Source: Nannocystis sp. (lineage in GTDB: Bacteria > Myxococcota_A > Polyangia > Nannocystales > Nannocystaceae). From it: DNA of 64,000 nucleotides. Positions 25,017 through 33,903 of this stretch are shown here, one piece after another. A model generated the notes under the pieces. The model was not told where the DNA came from. It worked only from the letters and a program-made list of their open reading frames with translations, and did not search any database. A program made the position numbers and the translations under genes. The stretch's first letter is position 1. Each line of letters starts with the position of its first letter. Location of the stretch: positions 186,001 to 250,000 of the forward strand of contig NZ_JADJNN010000012.1 in assembly GCF_016714285.1 (NCBI RefSeq), written 5' to 3'.

Positions 25017-25426
25017 CGCAAGACAGCACAGAGACCACGAGACGGCTGCAGGCGCTGGTTGTCGAGGACAGCCCGCCGATGCGCAAGATGATCGTGTTCG
25101 CCCTGTCGCGGATCAAGGGCCTCGTGGTCGCCGAGGCCGATGACGGCGTCGACGCGCTGCGCCGCCTCGCCGGCACCAAGTACGACCTCATCATCACCGA
25201 CATCAACATGCCGATCCTCGACGGCCTGAAGCTCGTCAAGCGCCTGCGCGCCGACGAGTCCTACATGCACGTCCCGATCATCATCATCACCACCGAGGGC
25301 GCCGCCGAGGACCGCCAGCGGGCGCTGGCGCTCGGCGCCAACGCGTACATCACCAAGCCGATCCAGGCCCCACAGGTGATCAAGCTGGTGAAGGAGATCC
25401 TCGGCATCGTCGACGACCCGCGCTAG
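25013..25426 (+). CDS. cheY: single-domain response regulator, CheY-like (second)
   Basis: The 137-aa receiver has E18/D19, phospho-acceptor D63 in IITDINMPILDG, a Thr in IIITTEG and the lysine in ITKPIQAP. It resembles the first CheY of the operon strongly in DLxITDINMP and LGAxAxxTKP, suggesting an operon-internal duplication. Two CheYs bracketing the operon may be output and phosphate sink; this cannot be decided from sequence. Confidence 0.92.
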   Translation: MTQDSTETTRRLQALVVEDSPPMRKMIVFALSRIKGLVVAEADDGVDALRRLAGTKYDLIITDINMPILDGLKLVKRLRADESYMHVPIIIITTEGAAEDRQRALALGANAYITKPIQAPQVIKLVKEILGIVDDPR

Positions 25427-25454
25427 CGGCTCGTGACTTGCTCAGGGCTCGACC

Positions 25455-26423
25455 ATGGCTCGCCCCGCGCCCGGTCGCCGCGCTGCCCCGCCTCGCCCCG
25501 CACCTGTCTCGAAGGCCAGCCCCGGGGGCCTCGACGGCGCGATCGACGAGTACCTCATGCACCTCAAGGTCGAGCGGGGCCTGCGGCCCAACTCGCTCAC
25601 CGCCTACGCCCAGGACCTGCGCGAGCTGGCCGCCTTCCTGGTCGCTCGCCTCGGTGACCCGGCCCCGCTCGCGCGCGTCGACCCGCCGCTGCTGCTCGCC
25701 TACCTGCAGGCGATCGCCCCGAAGCTCAAGGCCCGCAGCCAGGCCCGCCGCGTCGTCGCCCTGCGCGGCCTGTTCCGCTGGCTGCGCGAGGAGGGGCAGA
25801 TCGCCGTCGACCCCAGCCAGGGCCTCGCCGCGCCGCGCCTGGCCCAGAAGCTCCCCGACCTGCTCGGCCGCGACGAGGTCCTGCGCCTGCTCGCCGCGCC
25901 CGGTAGCGACGGTCCGCTCGCGCTGCGCGACACGGCCCTGCTCGAGCTGCTCTACGCCAGCGGCTGCCGCATCTCCGAGGCGCTCGACCTCAGCCTCGAT
26001 CGCCTCTACCTCGACCAGGCCGTGGTCCGGCTGATCGGCAAGGGCGACAAGATGCGCCTGTGCCCGATCGGCGGCCCCGCGGTCGCGGCCCTGCACGCCT
26101 GGCTGCGCGACGGCCGACCCGCGCTGGCTCGGGGCAAGCGCCCGAGCCCGCTGGTCTTCCTCAACAAGAGCGGCGCCCGCCTGTCACGCCAGGGCTTCTT
26201 CCAGAAGCTGCGCGAGCACGCGATCGCGGCCGGCATCACCCGTGACATCTCGCCGCACAAGCTCCGCCACAGCTTCGCCACCCACCTGCTCGAGGGCGGC
26301 GCTGACCTGCGCGCCGTGCAGACCCTGCTCGGCCACGCCGACATCGCCACGACCCAGATCTACACCCACGTCAGCGACGCCCAGCTGCGCAGCGCCCACC
26401 GCAAGCACCACCCGCGCGCCTGA
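25455..26423 (+). CDS. xerC: site-specific tyrosine recombinase, XerC/XerD type
   Basis: The 322-aa protein has an N-terminal SAM-like DNA-binding domain (IDEYLMHLKVERGLRPNSLTAYAQDLRELAAFL) and a catalytic domain. The tyrosine-recombinase residues are Arg in ASGCRISEALDL, His-X-X-Arg in HKLRHSFATHLLEGGADL and His/Tyr in LLGHADIATTQIYTHV. Xer recombinases resolve chromosome dimers at dif. XerC and XerD cannot be separated by eye; the proline-rich first 25 residues may be an overextended start. No integrase-associated island or attachment repeats are seen, so a housekeeping role is likelier than a phage one. Confidence 0.88.
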   Translation: MARPAPGRRAAPPRPAPVSKASPGGLDGAIDEYLMHLKVERGLRPNSLTAYAQDLRELAAFLVARLGDPAPLARVDPPLLLAYLQAIAPKLKARSQARRVVALRGLFRWLREEGQIAVDPSQGLAAPRLAQKLPDLLGRDEVLRLLAAPGSDGPLALRDTALLELLYASGCRISEALDLSLDRLYLDQAVVRLIGKGDKMRLCPIGGPAVAALHAWLRDGRPALARGKRPSPLVFLNKSGARLSRQGFFQKLREHAIAAGITRDISPHKLRHSFATHLLEGGADLRAVQTLLGHADIATTQIYTHVSDAQLRSAHRKHHPRA

Positions 26424-26434
26424 GCTGCGCGGCC

Positions 26435-26450
26435 TGTCCCAAGGGACAGA
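26435..26450 (+). repeat. perfect CCCAAGGG hairpin between convergent genes
   Basis: CTGTCCCAAGGGACAG is a 7-bp stem with a 2-nt loop. It lies between the xerC stop (26423) and the stop of the convergent lipoprotein gene (26459). It could act as a bidirectional terminator-like structure, though no U-tract is present on either side. Confidence 0.5.
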
Positions 26451-26458
26451 CCGCTGCG

Positions 26459-27298
26459 TCACGGGCAGCGCGGCGCGACGAAGCTGCCCTCGAGCTGCGG
26501 CTCGCTGAAGCTGAAGAAGCCGTCGACGTGGCACAGCCGGCCCGTCACGTTCTGGTCGTCGATCGCCAGGATCTCGAAGGTCGCGCCGAAGCTGCCGCCA
26601 CCGAACGCGCAGTCGCTGTTGTTGCCGTTGACCGGGCCGGTCTCGCTGGCGCTGCCGGTCACGTCCTGCCCGAGCAGGTTGAACACGCCGGGCGACTGAA
26701 ACTCGGGCGGAATGGCGATCGTCACGTCCCAGTGTTCGCCGCACGGGAGCGACGCCTGCGGGTCGACGCAGCTCGCCTTCTGGTCCGAGAGCCGCACGTA
26801 CAGCGTGGCCGGGTCCGGCTCGCCGCCGCCGCTGCTGCCGCTGGTGCCCGTGGGGTTCGGCTGCGGGGGGATCTGCGACTTGAGATACGCGAGGGTCTCG
26901 ACCCCGGCCAGCGGCGTGGCCATCCCCTCGCACGGCACCACGGGCGGCGGATCGCTGGTGTCGCCGGTGTCCAGCGAGGTCTGGCTGGTGGCGACGGTGG
27001 TCGCGCTGGTCGCCCCGGTGGTGGCGCTCGCGGTGCCCGGATCGCTGGTGGCGGTGGTCGTTGTGCCGGTCGCGGAGCCGGCCGATCCGCCGGAGCCGCT
27101 GTTGGTGGCCGACGCGGTACCTGGGCTGGTCGGGTCGCTGGCGCCGGTGGTCAGCTCCTCACCGGTGGTGGTCATGGTGCCGCTCGAGTCACCACCCTCG
27201 TCGTTGCCCATCTTGGGGCCGCAGGCGAGGCCAGCGGTGAGGCCAGTGGCGAGGCTGATGACGACGAGGGCGGGGAGTTTGTCGAGAAATGAAGCCAT
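26459..27298 (-). CDS. secreted lipoprotein with Ser/Thr/Gly linker, unknown function
   Basis: The 279-aa protein begins MASFLDKLPALVVISLATGLTAGLAC, a lipoprotein signal with lipobox GLAC (Cys near 26). About 110 residues of Thr/Ser/Gly/Ala linker follow. A C-terminal globular part with four or more Cys (PPVVPCEGMATPLAGVETLAYLKSQI, LYVRLSDQKASCVDPQASLPCGEHW, FSEPQLEGSFVAPRCP) is probably a disulfide-bonded beta domain. It is typical of myxobacterial surface lipoproteins with variable stalks. ATG 27298 is used; an upstream start (27316) would put residues ahead of the signal. Confidence 0.75.
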   Translation of the reverse strand: MASFLDKLPALVVISLATGLTAGLACGPKMGNDEGGDSSGTMTTTGEELTTGASDPTSPGTASATNSGSGGSAGSATGTTTTATSDPGTASATTGATSATTVATSQTSLDTGDTSDPPPVVPCEGMATPLAGVETLAYLKSQIPPQPNPTGTSGSSGGGEPDPATLYVRLSDQKASCVDPQASLPCGEHWDVTIAIPPEFQSPGVFNLLGQDVTGSASETGPVNGNNSDCAFGGGSFGATFEILAIDDQNVTGRLCHVDGFFSFSEPQLEGSFVAPRCP

Positions 27299-27339
27299 GG
27301 CGCCACGGAATAACATGGTGCCGCGGTATTGCGGTCACC

Positions 27340-27375
27340 TTCACCTGGCGCCTTCACCTGGCGCCTTCACTTGGA
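27340..27375. repeat. 13-bp direct repeat, three copies
   Basis: Three copies of TTCACCTGGCGCC (the last diverged) lie between the lipoprotein start and the end of the small membrane protein gene, overlapping the stop codon of the latter. Confidence 0.7.
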
Positions 27376-27498
27376 GAACGCGCGCCCGAGCTCGCGGCTC
27401 AGGCGACCGCTCTGCAGGCGGTTCTCGACCTCACCATAGGCGGCATAGAGGGCGGGGAGCAGGCTGGCGATGGCGACGACGGTGATGAAGAGAGACAT
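27367..27498 (-). CDS. 43-aa single-span membrane protein
   Basis: This short gene is read directly from the minus strand. The product starts MSLFITVVAIASLLPALYAAYGEVENR and ends LGRAFSK. Residues 3-21 form a hydrophobic helix; the rest is an amphipathic, charged tail (ENRLQSGRLSRELGRAF). A purine-rich AGAGGAAG lies about 8 nt before the ATG, a better ribosome-binding site than most genes here have. It is 68 bp upstream of the lipoprotein gene on the same strand and may be co-transcribed with it. No homologue is recognised. Confidence 0.6.
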   Translation of the reverse strand: MSLFITVVAIASLLPALYAAYGEVENRLQSGRLSRELGRAFSK

Positions 27499-27724
27499 GG
27501 TGGTTGCTTCCTCTGCCGGCCCCATTAGCGAGAAGCATGCCGGTCGCTTGTAGTACTCAACTATTTGAAATCAATGAATTCATGACACATGTCCGGCCTG
27601 GCTCGCGCTGGCAACTCGAGTTTCGTGGCCAGCAGCCCGAGCAGCCACCCCCGCTTGCGAACCTGGCTCTTGAGGCAGGTCATCAGCGCTTCGTCGCTTC
27701 GTTGACGGGCCCGGGCCGCTTCTC

Positions 27725-27730
27725 TACAGT
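27725..27730 (+). promoter_or_regulatory. putative -10 box before the 27739 lipoprotein gene
   Basis: TACAGT lies at -14 to -9 relative to the GTG start at 27739, the same spacing as the chemosensory operon box. The 240 bp upstream includes an AT-richer patch (about 27550-27590) and holds no gene I can support. Confidence 0.3.
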
Positions 27731-27738
27731 CCCTCGCC

Positions 27739-28608
27739 GTGACGAAGACAAGCAGTGGCGTGGGATTGTTCCTGGCGGCGCTCTGCGCCTGTGTCACGCC
27801 GCAGGGCGGCACGACGAGCGACGCTGGCAGCAGCAGCGGCGGCGGCTCGGAGCCGACCACCGACGAGCCGCCCGACAGCGACGCGAGCGGCCCGATCCAG
27901 ACCGTCACCAGCGACACCGACCCCGACCCGACGGGCTCGAGCACCGCGACCAGCGACGCCAGCAGCAGCAGCAGCGGCCATGGCGACACCACCACCGGCG
28001 ACGCCTGCACCGGCATCGTCGACGCGCTCGCGCTGGCGCTCTCGGCCGACGCGCGCTGCCAGCTGCTGCTCGCCCTCGACGCCGACGCCGGCCTGGTCGG
28101 CTGGCACGCCGTCTGCGGCGCGGTCCCCCCGGCGGATGTCTACGACGCGAAGAGCGCCCTCACGGCGACGGCCTGCTGCGCCGACGGCATGTTCCTCCAG
28201 GATGTCAGCCCCTTCGTCGTCTACTTCGCCCCGGCGGACCCGGCCGAGGGCGGCGTGGCGATCGTCAGCAACCATCTCGGCGCCGTGGTCTTCGACGCCA
28301 CCATCGGCATCGCCAATCCCGGGACGATCTCCGTGCCCGACACGTGGAGCCCCGTGGACATGCTCGGCGTCGGCGCAGGCTGCTCCGACCAGGGCGTCGA
28401 TCTCACGGGCCTGCAGAGCTTCCACGCCGGGGACGGCGAGATACCCGTGGGCTTCGAGGCCAAGGTCGGCGAGGCGATCGACGCGACTGCGCTGCCCGCC
28501 GCGCTGGCCGGGGCCGCCACCATCGATCGCGCCGTGCTGCTCGGCTACGAGGACCACGACAAGGCCCCGAGCAGCTACCTCCTGCTGCTCGAGCTGCGCG
28601 CCACCTGA
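27739..28608 (+). CDS. secreted lipoprotein, unknown function
   Basis: The 289-aa protein starts MTKTSSGVGLFLAALCACVTP, a lipoprotein signal with Cys near 16-18. About 75 residues of Ser/Thr/Asp/Gly linker follow (TSDAGSSSGGGSEPTTDEPP). The globular remainder has VDALALALSADARCQLLLALDADAGLVGWHAVCGAV and a likely beta-rich domain ending IDRAVLLGYEDHDKAPSSYLLLLELRAT. No family is recognised. GTG start is supported by the TANNNT box and by the signal peptide beginning there. Confidence 0.75.
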   Translation: MTKTSSGVGLFLAALCACVTPQGGTTSDAGSSSGGGSEPTTDEPPDSDASGPIQTVTSDTDPDPTGSSTATSDASSSSSGHGDTTTGDACTGIVDALALALSADARCQLLLALDADAGLVGWHAVCGAVPPADVYDAKSALTATACCADGMFLQDVSPFVVYFAPADPAEGGVAIVSNHLGAVVFDATIGIANPGTISVPDTWSPVDMLGVGAGCSDQGVDLTGLQSFHAGDGEIPVGFEAKVGEAIDATALPAALAGAATIDRAVLLGYEDHDKAPSSYLLLLELRAT

Positions 28609-28780
28609 CGCGCCAACGAGCCCACCCGAGGCGCCCCTGAAGCGCCACCTGGGGCGCCAGAGCGTCGGCACTCGCCCCCACCAGGCGAACGTGGACCGGC
28701 GCCGGTCTGGGACCCCGCCAGACGCCGATCCCCCGCGCGCGAAAGCTCCGCCGGGCGCGCATTTCATGTTATGTGGGAGC

Positions 28781-29770
28781 ATGCAAACGCGCCTACTTAC
28801 GCCATTCCTCGCCGCGCTCACGCTCGCCCCGATCGCCTGTGGTGACGACAAGGGCGGCTCGACCAGCAGCGAGACGGACGCCGCCGGCTCGACCACCGGC
28901 ACGAGCCCGGCGACCACCGACGGTCCGACGCCGACGACCACCGACGGGCCGACGCCGTCGACCACCGACGAGCCGCCGCCGACCACCACCGTCGATCCAG
29001 ACCCGACGACCACCGGCGACGGCACCACCGGCGAGCCGGCCGACTGCGCCGCTCCGGCCGACGCGGCCGACGAGGACGGCGACGGCGTGGCCAACATGGC
29101 CGACAACTGCCGCTGCGACGCCAACCCGAACCAGCTCGACTTCGACGGCAACTCGGTCGGCAACGTCTGCGACGTCCCGCTCAAGTTCACCATCGCCGAC
29201 GGCACGCCGCCCGAGTTCAACAAGCTCGACACCACCGCCGAGGCCGAGAAGACCCTGAAGTGCAACTTCCCGGTGAGCCTCATCGTGCTAAACGGCGACG
29301 TGCAGGTGACCCTCGACGACGCCGGCACCGCCAAGATCTGGGCCGCCAAGCTCAACTTCGCCGACACCCCCGAGCTGACCTGCGACCTGACCCTCGTCAA
29401 GGTCAAGCTCAAGATCCAGCAGTTCTTCGCCGACGGCCCCGACAAATTCGTGGTCGGCTTCCCCTTCACCCTCCCCGATCACGACGCGGGCAGCATCAGC
29501 GGCCAGACCGACAGCCCGCAGAGCATCCTCGTCAGCGGCATCATCAACGTCACCGAGTCCAACAACGAGGGGCTCGCACCGACCGGCGAGAACCCGCTGG
29601 AGATGGTCCCCGGCGCCTTCCCGACCGGCCTCGCCTCGGTCGTCAACAAGGGCGAGCAGGTGTCGGTGGTCTTCGACGACAGCGACTCCATCGTTTTCAT
29701 GCAGACCACGATGAGCGGCATCAACATCAAGCTCACCGGCCTCAAGGGCACCCTGCGCCTCAAGATGTGA
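28781..29770 (+). CDS. lipoprotein with Thr-rich stalk and thrombospondin type-3-like repeat
   Basis: The 329-aa protein has a signal MQTRLLTPFLAALTLAPIAC with lipobox PIAC (Cys 20). A Thr/Pro/Asp linker of about 75 residues repeats TTDGPTP. A calcium-binding TSP3-like segment follows (DEDGDGVANMADNCRCDANPNQLDFDGN...VCD). The C-terminal about 200 residues look beta-rich (FPVSLIVLNGDVQVTL, DLTLVKVKLKIQQFF, INIKLTGLKGTLRLKM). It is probably a cell-surface protein stiffened by calcium. An ATG five codons upstream (28766) is possible but would disturb the signal peptide. Confidence 0.75.
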   Translation: MQTRLLTPFLAALTLAPIACGDDKGGSTSSETDAAGSTTGTSPATTDGPTPTTTDGPTPSTTDEPPPTTTVDPDPTTTGDGTTGEPADCAAPADAADEDGDGVANMADNCRCDANPNQLDFDGNSVGNVCDVPLKFTIADGTPPEFNKLDTTAEAEKTLKCNFPVSLIVLNGDVQVTLDDAGTAKIWAAKLNFADTPELTCDLTLVKVKLKIQQFFADGPDKFVVGFPFTLPDHDAGSISGQTDSPQSILVSGIINVTESNNEGLAPTGENPLEMVPGAFPTGLASVVNKGEQVSVVFDDSDSIVFMQTTMSGINIKLTGLKGTLRLKM

Positions 29771-29792
29771 GGTGCTACCCTGCGCGGGCTCC

Positions 29793-31712
29793 ATGGCCGC
29801 CAGCTCCTCGCGCCCTGCACCTGCCGTCTCGTCCGGCGTCCCCCCGTCAGGCGGCCCGTCAGGCGGCTCGTCAGGACCTGTCCGTTCGGAGGCCGCGGAG
29901 GCGGTCGACACCGTCAAGCCCGTCGAGCGACTGCGCCGCGTGTTCCGCTACGCGCGGCCGTACCGCGGGCGCCTGACCATCGCCCTGGTCTGCCTCTTCA
30001 TCGCCTCCGGCCTCGGCCTGGTCCACCCGTACTTCTTCGGTGAGCTCGCCGGCGCCGCCTTCACCAGCGGCGCCGTGACCGATCACAGCGCGGCCTACCG
30101 CGCGCTGGCCGAGAACTCCATCGCCCTGGTCCTGGTGTTCCTCGCCCAGGCCGTCTTCATCTTCTTTCGCCACTTCTACATGACCTGGATCGGCGAGCGG
30201 GTGGTCACCGACCTGCGCATCGACCTCTATCGCCACCTGGCGACGATGCCGCAGAGCTACTTCCACAGCACCCGCACCGGCGAGCTCATCTCCCGCCTCG
30301 CCGATGATGTCACCCGCCTGCAGAACACGGTCGGCCAGGACCTCAGCATCTTCCTGCGCAACGTGCTGATGCTGATCGGCGGCGTGGCGATCCTGTTCTA
30401 CATGAACTGGCTGCTGACCGCGGCGATGCTCGCCGTCGTGCCGGCGCTGATGATCGCCGCCAACTATTGGAGCCGCATCATCCGCGAGATCAGCCGCCAG
30501 GCCCAGGACGAGCTGGCCCGCGCCTCCGGGGCGCTGCAAGAGGGCCTGTCCGCCATCGAGACCGTCCAGGCCTTCACCCGCGAGCGCTTCGAGGTCGACC
30601 GCTACGGCGCCGCGCTCGAGCGCACCTTCGGTCTGTTCATCCGCCGCACCCTGGCCCGCAGCTGGTTCGCGTCCGTGATCTCCTTCTTCGCCTTCGTCTC
30701 GATCGCCGGGGTGTTCTGGCTCGGCGGCAGCATGGTCATCGAGGGCACGATCACGGCCAGCAACCTGATGAGCTTCCTGCTCTATACGCTGATCGTCGCC
30801 GGCGCCGTCGGTGCCCTCGCCGAGCTGTTCGGCGGCCTCCAGTCGACCTTCGGCGCGACCGCCCGCATCTTCGAGATCCTCGACACGCCGCCCGACATCG
30901 CCGACCCGCCCGCGCCGGTCGCCACGCCGGCATTGCGCGGCGCGATCGAGTTCGCCGGCGTCTCCTTCACCTACCGCGACCGCGAGGTCCCCGTGGTCCA
31001 GGGCATCGACCTGCGCGTCGAGCCCGGTGAGGTGTGCGCCCTGGTCGGCCCCAGCGGCTCCGGCAAGACCACCCTCGGCCGCCTCGTCCTGCGCTTCTGG
31101 GACCCGAGCGAGGGCAGCGTCCGCCTCGACGGCCACGACCTGCGTACGCTCCGACTCGCCGACCTGCGCGGCGTGATGGCGATCGTCTCGCAGGACCCGG
31201 TGCTGTTCAGCGGGACGATCCGCGAGAACATCCGCTACGGCCGCCTCGACGCCAGCGACGCCGAGATCGAGGCCGCCGCGCGGGCGGCCAACGCCGACGG
31301 CTTCATCCGCGAATTCCCGGAGGGCTACGCCACCGTCGTCGGCGAGCGCGGCGTCAAGCTCAGCGGCGGCCAGCGCCAGCGCGTCTCGATCGCCCGCGCG
31401 ATCCTCCGCGACCCGCGGGTGCTCATCCTCGACGAGGCCACCTCGGCGCTCGACAGCCAGAGCGAGCACCTCGTGCAGGAGGCGCTGGAGAAGCTGCAGA
31501 AGGGCCGCACCACCCTCGTCATCGCCCACCGCCTCAGCACCATCCGCGACGCCGATCGCATCGTCGTCCTCGACCACGGTCACATCGTTGAGGTCGGCCG
31601 CCACGAGGCCCTGATGGCCCAGCACGGCACCTACGCCCGCCTGGTCGCGCGCCAGGCCGCCGCCGCCGCGGACGAGATCACCAGCGCCAACGCCACCGTG
31701 GCGAGCGCCTGA
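29793..31712 (+). CDS. ABC transporter, MsbA/lipid-exporter-like half-transporter
   Basis: The 639-aa protein fuses a six-helix exporter membrane domain (about 55-340) to an ATPase. Motifs are Walker A GPSGSGKTT near 419, Q-loop IVSQDPVLFSGTIREN, signature LSGGQRQR, Walker B VLILDEATSALD and H-loop AHRLST. The first 50 residues are Ser/Pro/Gly-rich and cytoplasmic. It should homodimerise to flip lipids or hydrophobic compounds. ATG 29793 was chosen; an in-frame GTG at 29772 is possible. A TACCCT box lies 12 nt before the ATG. It stands alone, so the substrate is unknown. Confidence 0.9.
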   Translation: MAASSSRPAPAVSSGVPPSGGPSGGSSGPVRSEAAEAVDTVKPVERLRRVFRYARPYRGRLTIALVCLFIASGLGLVHPYFFGELAGAAFTSGAVTDHSAAYRALAENSIALVLVFLAQAVFIFFRHFYMTWIGERVVTDLRIDLYRHLATMPQSYFHSTRTGELISRLADDVTRLQNTVGQDLSIFLRNVLMLIGGVAILFYMNWLLTAAMLAVVPALMIAANYWSRIIREISRQAQDELARASGALQEGLSAIETVQAFTRERFEVDRYGAALERTFGLFIRRTLARSWFASVISFFAFVSIAGVFWLGGSMVIEGTITASNLMSFLLYTLIVAGAVGALAELFGGLQSTFGATARIFEILDTPPDIADPPAPVATPALRGAIEFAGVSFTYRDREVPVVQGIDLRVEPGEVCALVGPSGSGKTTLGRLVLRFWDPSEGSVRLDGHDLRTLRLADLRGVMAIVSQDPVLFSGTIRENIRYGRLDASDAEIEAAARAANADGFIREFPEGYATVVGERGVKLSGGQRQRVSIARAILRDPRVLILDEATSALDSQSEHLVQEALEKLQKGRTTLVIAHRLSTIRDADRIVVLDHGHIVEVGRHEALMAQHGTYARLVARQAAAAADEITSANATVASA

Positions 31713-31794
31713 CCCCCCGCGCGGACCCAGGCCCCCGTGCCTCTGGATCCGGCCTGGATCCGATCCTGGGGGGCGTGTTACTCCTCGCGCCACC

Positions 31795-33384
31795 ATGGCC
31801 AGCGCCGACGAGCCCCGCGAGAGCGAGCTGATGCAGAAGATCGTGTCCCTGTGCAAGCGCAGGGGCTTCGTGTTCCAGAGCTCCGAGATCTACGGCGGCC
31901 TGCGCTCGGCATACGACTACGGCCCGATGGGCGTCGAGCTCAAGCGCAACCTGATGAGCGAGTGGTGGCGCTTCATGGTCCACAGCCGCGAGGACGTGGT
32001 CGGCATCGACGCGTCGATCATCATGCACCCCGACGTGTGGAAGTCGAGCGGCCACCTCGCCAACTTCTCGGACCCGCTGGTCGACTGCAAGGTCTGTGGC
32101 GAGCGCTTCCGGGCTGACAAGGCGCCGAAGCTGGCTGAAGGCGCCGACGCCCCGATCACCCTCGCCGACAAGGGCCGCGCCAAGGCGGCCCTCGACAAGC
32201 TGGAGAGCCAGGGCGTCGCCCTGCGCCGCGACGGCGCCAGCCTGCTCGGCGCCAAGGCCGGCCCCGCCGGCTACGTGTGCAGCAACTGCGGCTCGCCCTT
32301 CCTCAGCGAGGAGCGCCGCTTCAACCTCATGTTCCGCACCACCCTCGGCCCGGTCGACCCGATCGGCGACATCGTCGGCATGGTCCGCAGCGCCATCGCC
32401 GAGGGCGCCGACGACAAGCAGCTGCGCGCCCGCGTCGAGGCCGCCATGGCCAGCAGCTCGGTCTACCTCCGCCCCGAGACCGCCCAGGCGATGTTCGTGC
32501 AATTCATGAACACCCAGCAGAGCACCGGCATCAAGGTGCCCTTCGGCATCGCCCAGATGGGCAAGAGCTTCCGCAACGAGGTCACCGCCGAGCACTTCAT
32601 CTTCCGCTCCTGCGAGTTCGAGCAGATGGAGTGCGAATACTTCGTGCCGCCCGGCGAGGGCCCGAAGTACCTCGAGTACTGGAAGGAGCAGCGCATGAAG
32701 TGGTGGCGCGGCCTCGGCATCGCCGCCGACAACCTGCGCTTCCGGGCCCACGACGCCGACGAGCTCGCCCACTACAGCGACGGCTGCTTCGACGTCGAGT
32801 ACCAGTTCCCGTGGGGCTGGGACGAGCTCGAGGGCATCGCCAGCCGCACCGACTACGACCTCAAGGCCCACGCCGCCGGCAGCAACAAGAAGCTCACCTA
32901 CTTTGACCCCGAGGCGATCGACCCCACGACCGGCAAGCCCGGCTGGCACTACGTGCCGCACGTGGTCGAGCCCGCGGCCGGGGCCACCCGCGGCGTGCTC
33001 GCGGTGCTGTGCGACGCCTACGCCGAGGAGGCCGGCGACGCCGAGGGCAAGGGGGCGCGCACCGTGCTGCGGCTGCACCCGCGCCTGGCCCCGATCAAGG
33101 CCGCGATCTTGCCGCTGGTCAAGCGCGACGGCATGCCAGAGATCGCCCGCCGCATCGCCGATCAGTTCTTCAGCGCCGGCGTCAACGCCAAGTACGACGA
33201 GCAGCACGCGATCGGCAAGCGCTACGCCCGGCACGACGAGATCGGCACGCCCTACTGCCTCACCGTCGACACCCAGACCCTCAGCGACGACACTGTCACG
33301 ATCCGCCACCGCGACGATCGTCGCCAGGAGCGCATCAAGGTGCAGGAGGCCGTCGACGTGGTTCAGCGCGCCCTCAAGGCCTGA
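31795..33384 (+). CDS. glyS: glycyl-tRNA synthetase, homodimeric class II type
   Basis: The 529-aa enzyme charges tRNA-Gly. It is the alpha2 (eukaryote/Gram-positive-like) form: GFVFQSSEIYGGLRSAYDYGP, then RPETAQAMFVQF (motif 2 region), GIAQMGKSFRNEVTAEHFIFRSCEFEQMECEYF, and a C-terminal anticodon-binding domain ending VDTQTLSDDTVTIRHRDDRRQERI. Zinc-type pairs CKVCGERF and CSNCGSPF are intact. Independent of its neighbours apart from yggX 34 bp downstream. Confidence 0.95.
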   Translation: MASADEPRESELMQKIVSLCKRRGFVFQSSEIYGGLRSAYDYGPMGVELKRNLMSEWWRFMVHSREDVVGIDASIIMHPDVWKSSGHLANFSDPLVDCKVCGERFRADKAPKLAEGADAPITLADKGRAKAALDKLESQGVALRRDGASLLGAKAGPAGYVCSNCGSPFLSEERRFNLMFRTTLGPVDPIGDIVGMVRSAIAEGADDKQLRARVEAAMASSSVYLRPETAQAMFVQFMNTQQSTGIKVPFGIAQMGKSFRNEVTAEHFIFRSCEFEQMECEYFVPPGEGPKYLEYWKEQRMKWWRGLGIAADNLRFRAHDADELAHYSDGCFDVEYQFPWGWDELEGIASRTDYDLKAHAAGSNKKLTYFDPEAIDPTTGKPGWHYVPHVVEPAAGATRGVLAVLCDAYAEEAGDAEGKGARTVLRLHPRLAPIKAAILPLVKRDGMPEIARRIADQFFSAGVNAKYDEQHAIGKRYARHDEIGTPYCLTVDTQTLSDDTVTIRHRDDRRQERIKVQEAVDVVQRALKA

Positions 33385-33418
33385 ATCTCCGCGATCGCCC
33401 ATCAACCAGGAGCCCCGT

Positions 33419-33706
33419 ATGTCCGCCACTCAGCCCCGCATCGTCCACTGCAAGAAGCTCGGCAAGGACCTGCCGGGCCTGCCCTTCAAGCCCTTCCCCA
33501 ACGAGCTCGGTCAGCTCATCTTCGACAACATCAGCCGCGAGGCGTGGCAGATGTGGCTCAAGGAGTCGCCGCGCTATATCAACACCTACCGCCTCGACCT
33601 GCAGTCGAAGGACGGCCGCGACTTCCTCGAGAAGCAGATGAAGATCTTCTTCGGTTTCGAGGCTGGCGAGCTCGCCGACACGGCGTATACGCCCCGCGAG
33701 GGCTGA
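33419..33706 (+). CDS. yggX: Fe(2+)-trafficking / oxidative damage protection protein
   Basis: The 95-aa protein matches the YggX family: RIVHCKKLGKDLPGLPFKPFPNELGQLIFDNISREAW, then MWLKESPRYINTYRLDL, FLEKQMKIFF and the terminal YTP. The catalytically suggested Cys near the N-terminus is present (HCKK). YggX proteins help protect iron-sulfur clusters from oxidants. An AGGAG lies about 8 nt before ATG 33419. Follows glyS closely and may be co-transcribed. Confidence 0.93.
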   Translation: MSATQPRIVHCKKLGKDLPGLPFKPFPNELGQLIFDNISREAWQMWLKESPRYINTYRLDLQSKDGRDFLEKQMKIFFGFEAGELADTAYTPREG

Positions 33707-33903
33707 GCCGCGGCGAGCGAGGACTCGCGCCTCAAGCGAAACTGCGTAAGCGCCCGCGAGGGATGATCAGCGAGCAAGACTTGCGGCTCAGGTGGTGACG
33801 CGGGGGCGCAAGCGCGCAGCGGTCTTCGTACGGCCGTTCTTGCGTCCGCGGTCGCCGGCGGCCTACGATGCGTGGCCTCTCCGTGAGGCCAGGACTAATT
33901 GAC

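Noticed and set aside
27504..27738. Possible coding region upstream of the 27739 lipoprotein
   Set aside because: Frames on either strand are short, have no ribosome-binding site and continue only as shadows of the downstream gene; an AT-rich promoter region is likelier.
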